Below, piece by piece: positions 63,660 to 64,000 of a stretch of 64,000 nucleotides of DNA. The stretch is from CAYRNY01 sp964425755 (GTDB taxonomy: Bacteria > Chloroflexota > Anaerolineae > Aggregatilineales > Aggregatilineaceae), in NCBI GenBank assembly GCA_964425755.1, contig CAYRNY010000006.1, forward strand, positions 1 through 64,000, in the 5' to 3' direction. Under the pieces are notes generated by a model that was given only the letters and a program-made list of their open reading frames with translations, was not told the origin of the DNA and did no database searches. Position numbers and translations under genes: made by a program. Numbering within the stretch: the first letter of the stretch is position 1; every line of letters starts with the position of its first letter.

Positions 63660-64000
63660 AGCGCGGCGGGCACCTCGTACTTACGTCCCATTGCTGTTCG
63701 TGTGGGAGAATGACACGTTTCATGATAACCGTTTGGTTGGGGTGAAGAATAGCCCTGGCCAAACCGGTTCTTGGCGCGGCAGCGGAGTAGCATGCTGGGG
63801 CCGGATCAGCCGTGAGCGCGTTGGTAACGGTCTCTGATGGGGAACGTTGCGTCACCCAGGAACTTGGCCGGAGAGTTTACGGACTCTCCGATCTCTTGTC
63901 TCTTGAGCGGACTGGTTTCTGCACTACGTCGATTCGTGCCCCTGTAGGCGTTGCCACCTTGCACTGTTCGCGTGCTGACACACGACGACGGAGCGCCGAG
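63660..64000. other. Window end without recognised gene
   Basis: No supported gene is seen in the last 340 bases. The only clear structure is the hairpin at 63869-63890. Confidence 0.5.
63869..63890 (+). terminator. Candidate stem-loop downstream of the SnoaL-like gene
   Basis: CGGAGAGT and its inverse form an 8-bp stem with a 6-base loop (TTACGG), followed by a loosely T-rich stretch (ATCTCTTGTCTCTTG). It lies 210 bases beyond the stop, so it is only a possible terminator. Confidence 0.4.

Noticed and set aside
1..64000. CRISPR array, tRNA or rRNA genes
   Set aside because: No regularly spaced direct repeats, no tRNA cloverleaf signature such as GGTTCGAATCC in proper context, and no rRNA conserved segments were noticed by eye; a dedicated scan was not possible.

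Overview
The window looks like a chromosomal segment of a Chloroflexota bacterium, most likely Anaerolineae-like. The basis is gene style: large signal-transduction ATPases (an nSTAND-WD40 protein, a LuxR-type and a SARP-type regulator), TPR proteins, CUT1 sugar ABC transporters, Gfo/Idh/MocA oxidoreductases, DUF4438, DUF166 and many transposase remnants in GC-rich DNA. No rRNA, tRNA or CRISPR array was seen. The taxonomic call is inference from gene content.

Left third (1-20.4 kb) is accessory DNA. It holds a truncated SIR2-domain gene, a TPR/PPC-like protein head-to-head with a 14-repeat WD40 nSTAND protein, a serine-recombinase remnant, a DDE transposase pseudogene with three in-frame stops, a VapBC-like toxin-antitoxin pair, a GNAT enzyme, a DUF362 plus CPBP-protease pair, a graveyard of truncated small genes (DUF4926, DUF6883, metallo-beta-lactamase, DUF2283), a LuxR regulator with a SnoaL-like protein, a DUF166 protein, and IS3-type and phosphoesterase fragments. 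A palindromic motif (core AATAAGC or GATAAGC with its inverse) recurs in three intergenic spaces.

From 20.9 to 26.5 kb lies a compact sugar operon on the minus strand: substrate-binding protein, two CUT1 permeases, a GH13 alpha-glucan hydrolase and a LacI repressor. It has a near-consensus promoter and a perfect 16-bp LacI-type operator. An AP2-domain remnant and an intact DDE transposase separate it from the next region.

From 28.5 to 58.6 kb lies a roughly 30-kb divergent catabolic island, the most interesting part of the window. About 18 minus-strand genes encode two DUF4438 proteins, a VOC protein, an Ldh-family dehydrogenase, an aminotransferase paired with a lysine-less truncated paralogue, an aspartoacylase-like deacylase, M20, M14 and M32 peptidases, an allantoinase/hydantoinase-like amidohydrolase, a second amidohydrolase, an MFS transporter, a DapA-family aldolase, two SDRs, a creatininase-like protein and a ketopantoate-reductase-like protein. 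About 10 plus-strand genes encode a FadR-type GntR regulator, a nucleotide-sugar-epimerase-like protein, two Gfo/Idh/MocA oxidoreductases, a peptide-type ABC importer without its ATPases, an unassigned 461-residue protein, a third aminotransferase and an SDR. Two consensus sigma-70 promoters face each other across a perfect 22-bp palindrome between the halves, so one repressor could switch both arms. Content suggests import and breakdown of an amide- or peptide-like nitrogen compound, perhaps with a sugar-like part; the substrate is unknown.

The right end (58.9-64 kb) has a SARP-type regulator, a small membrane protein and a secreted double SnoaL-like protein. The last recalls the LuxR/SnoaL pair at 14.8-17.8 kb.
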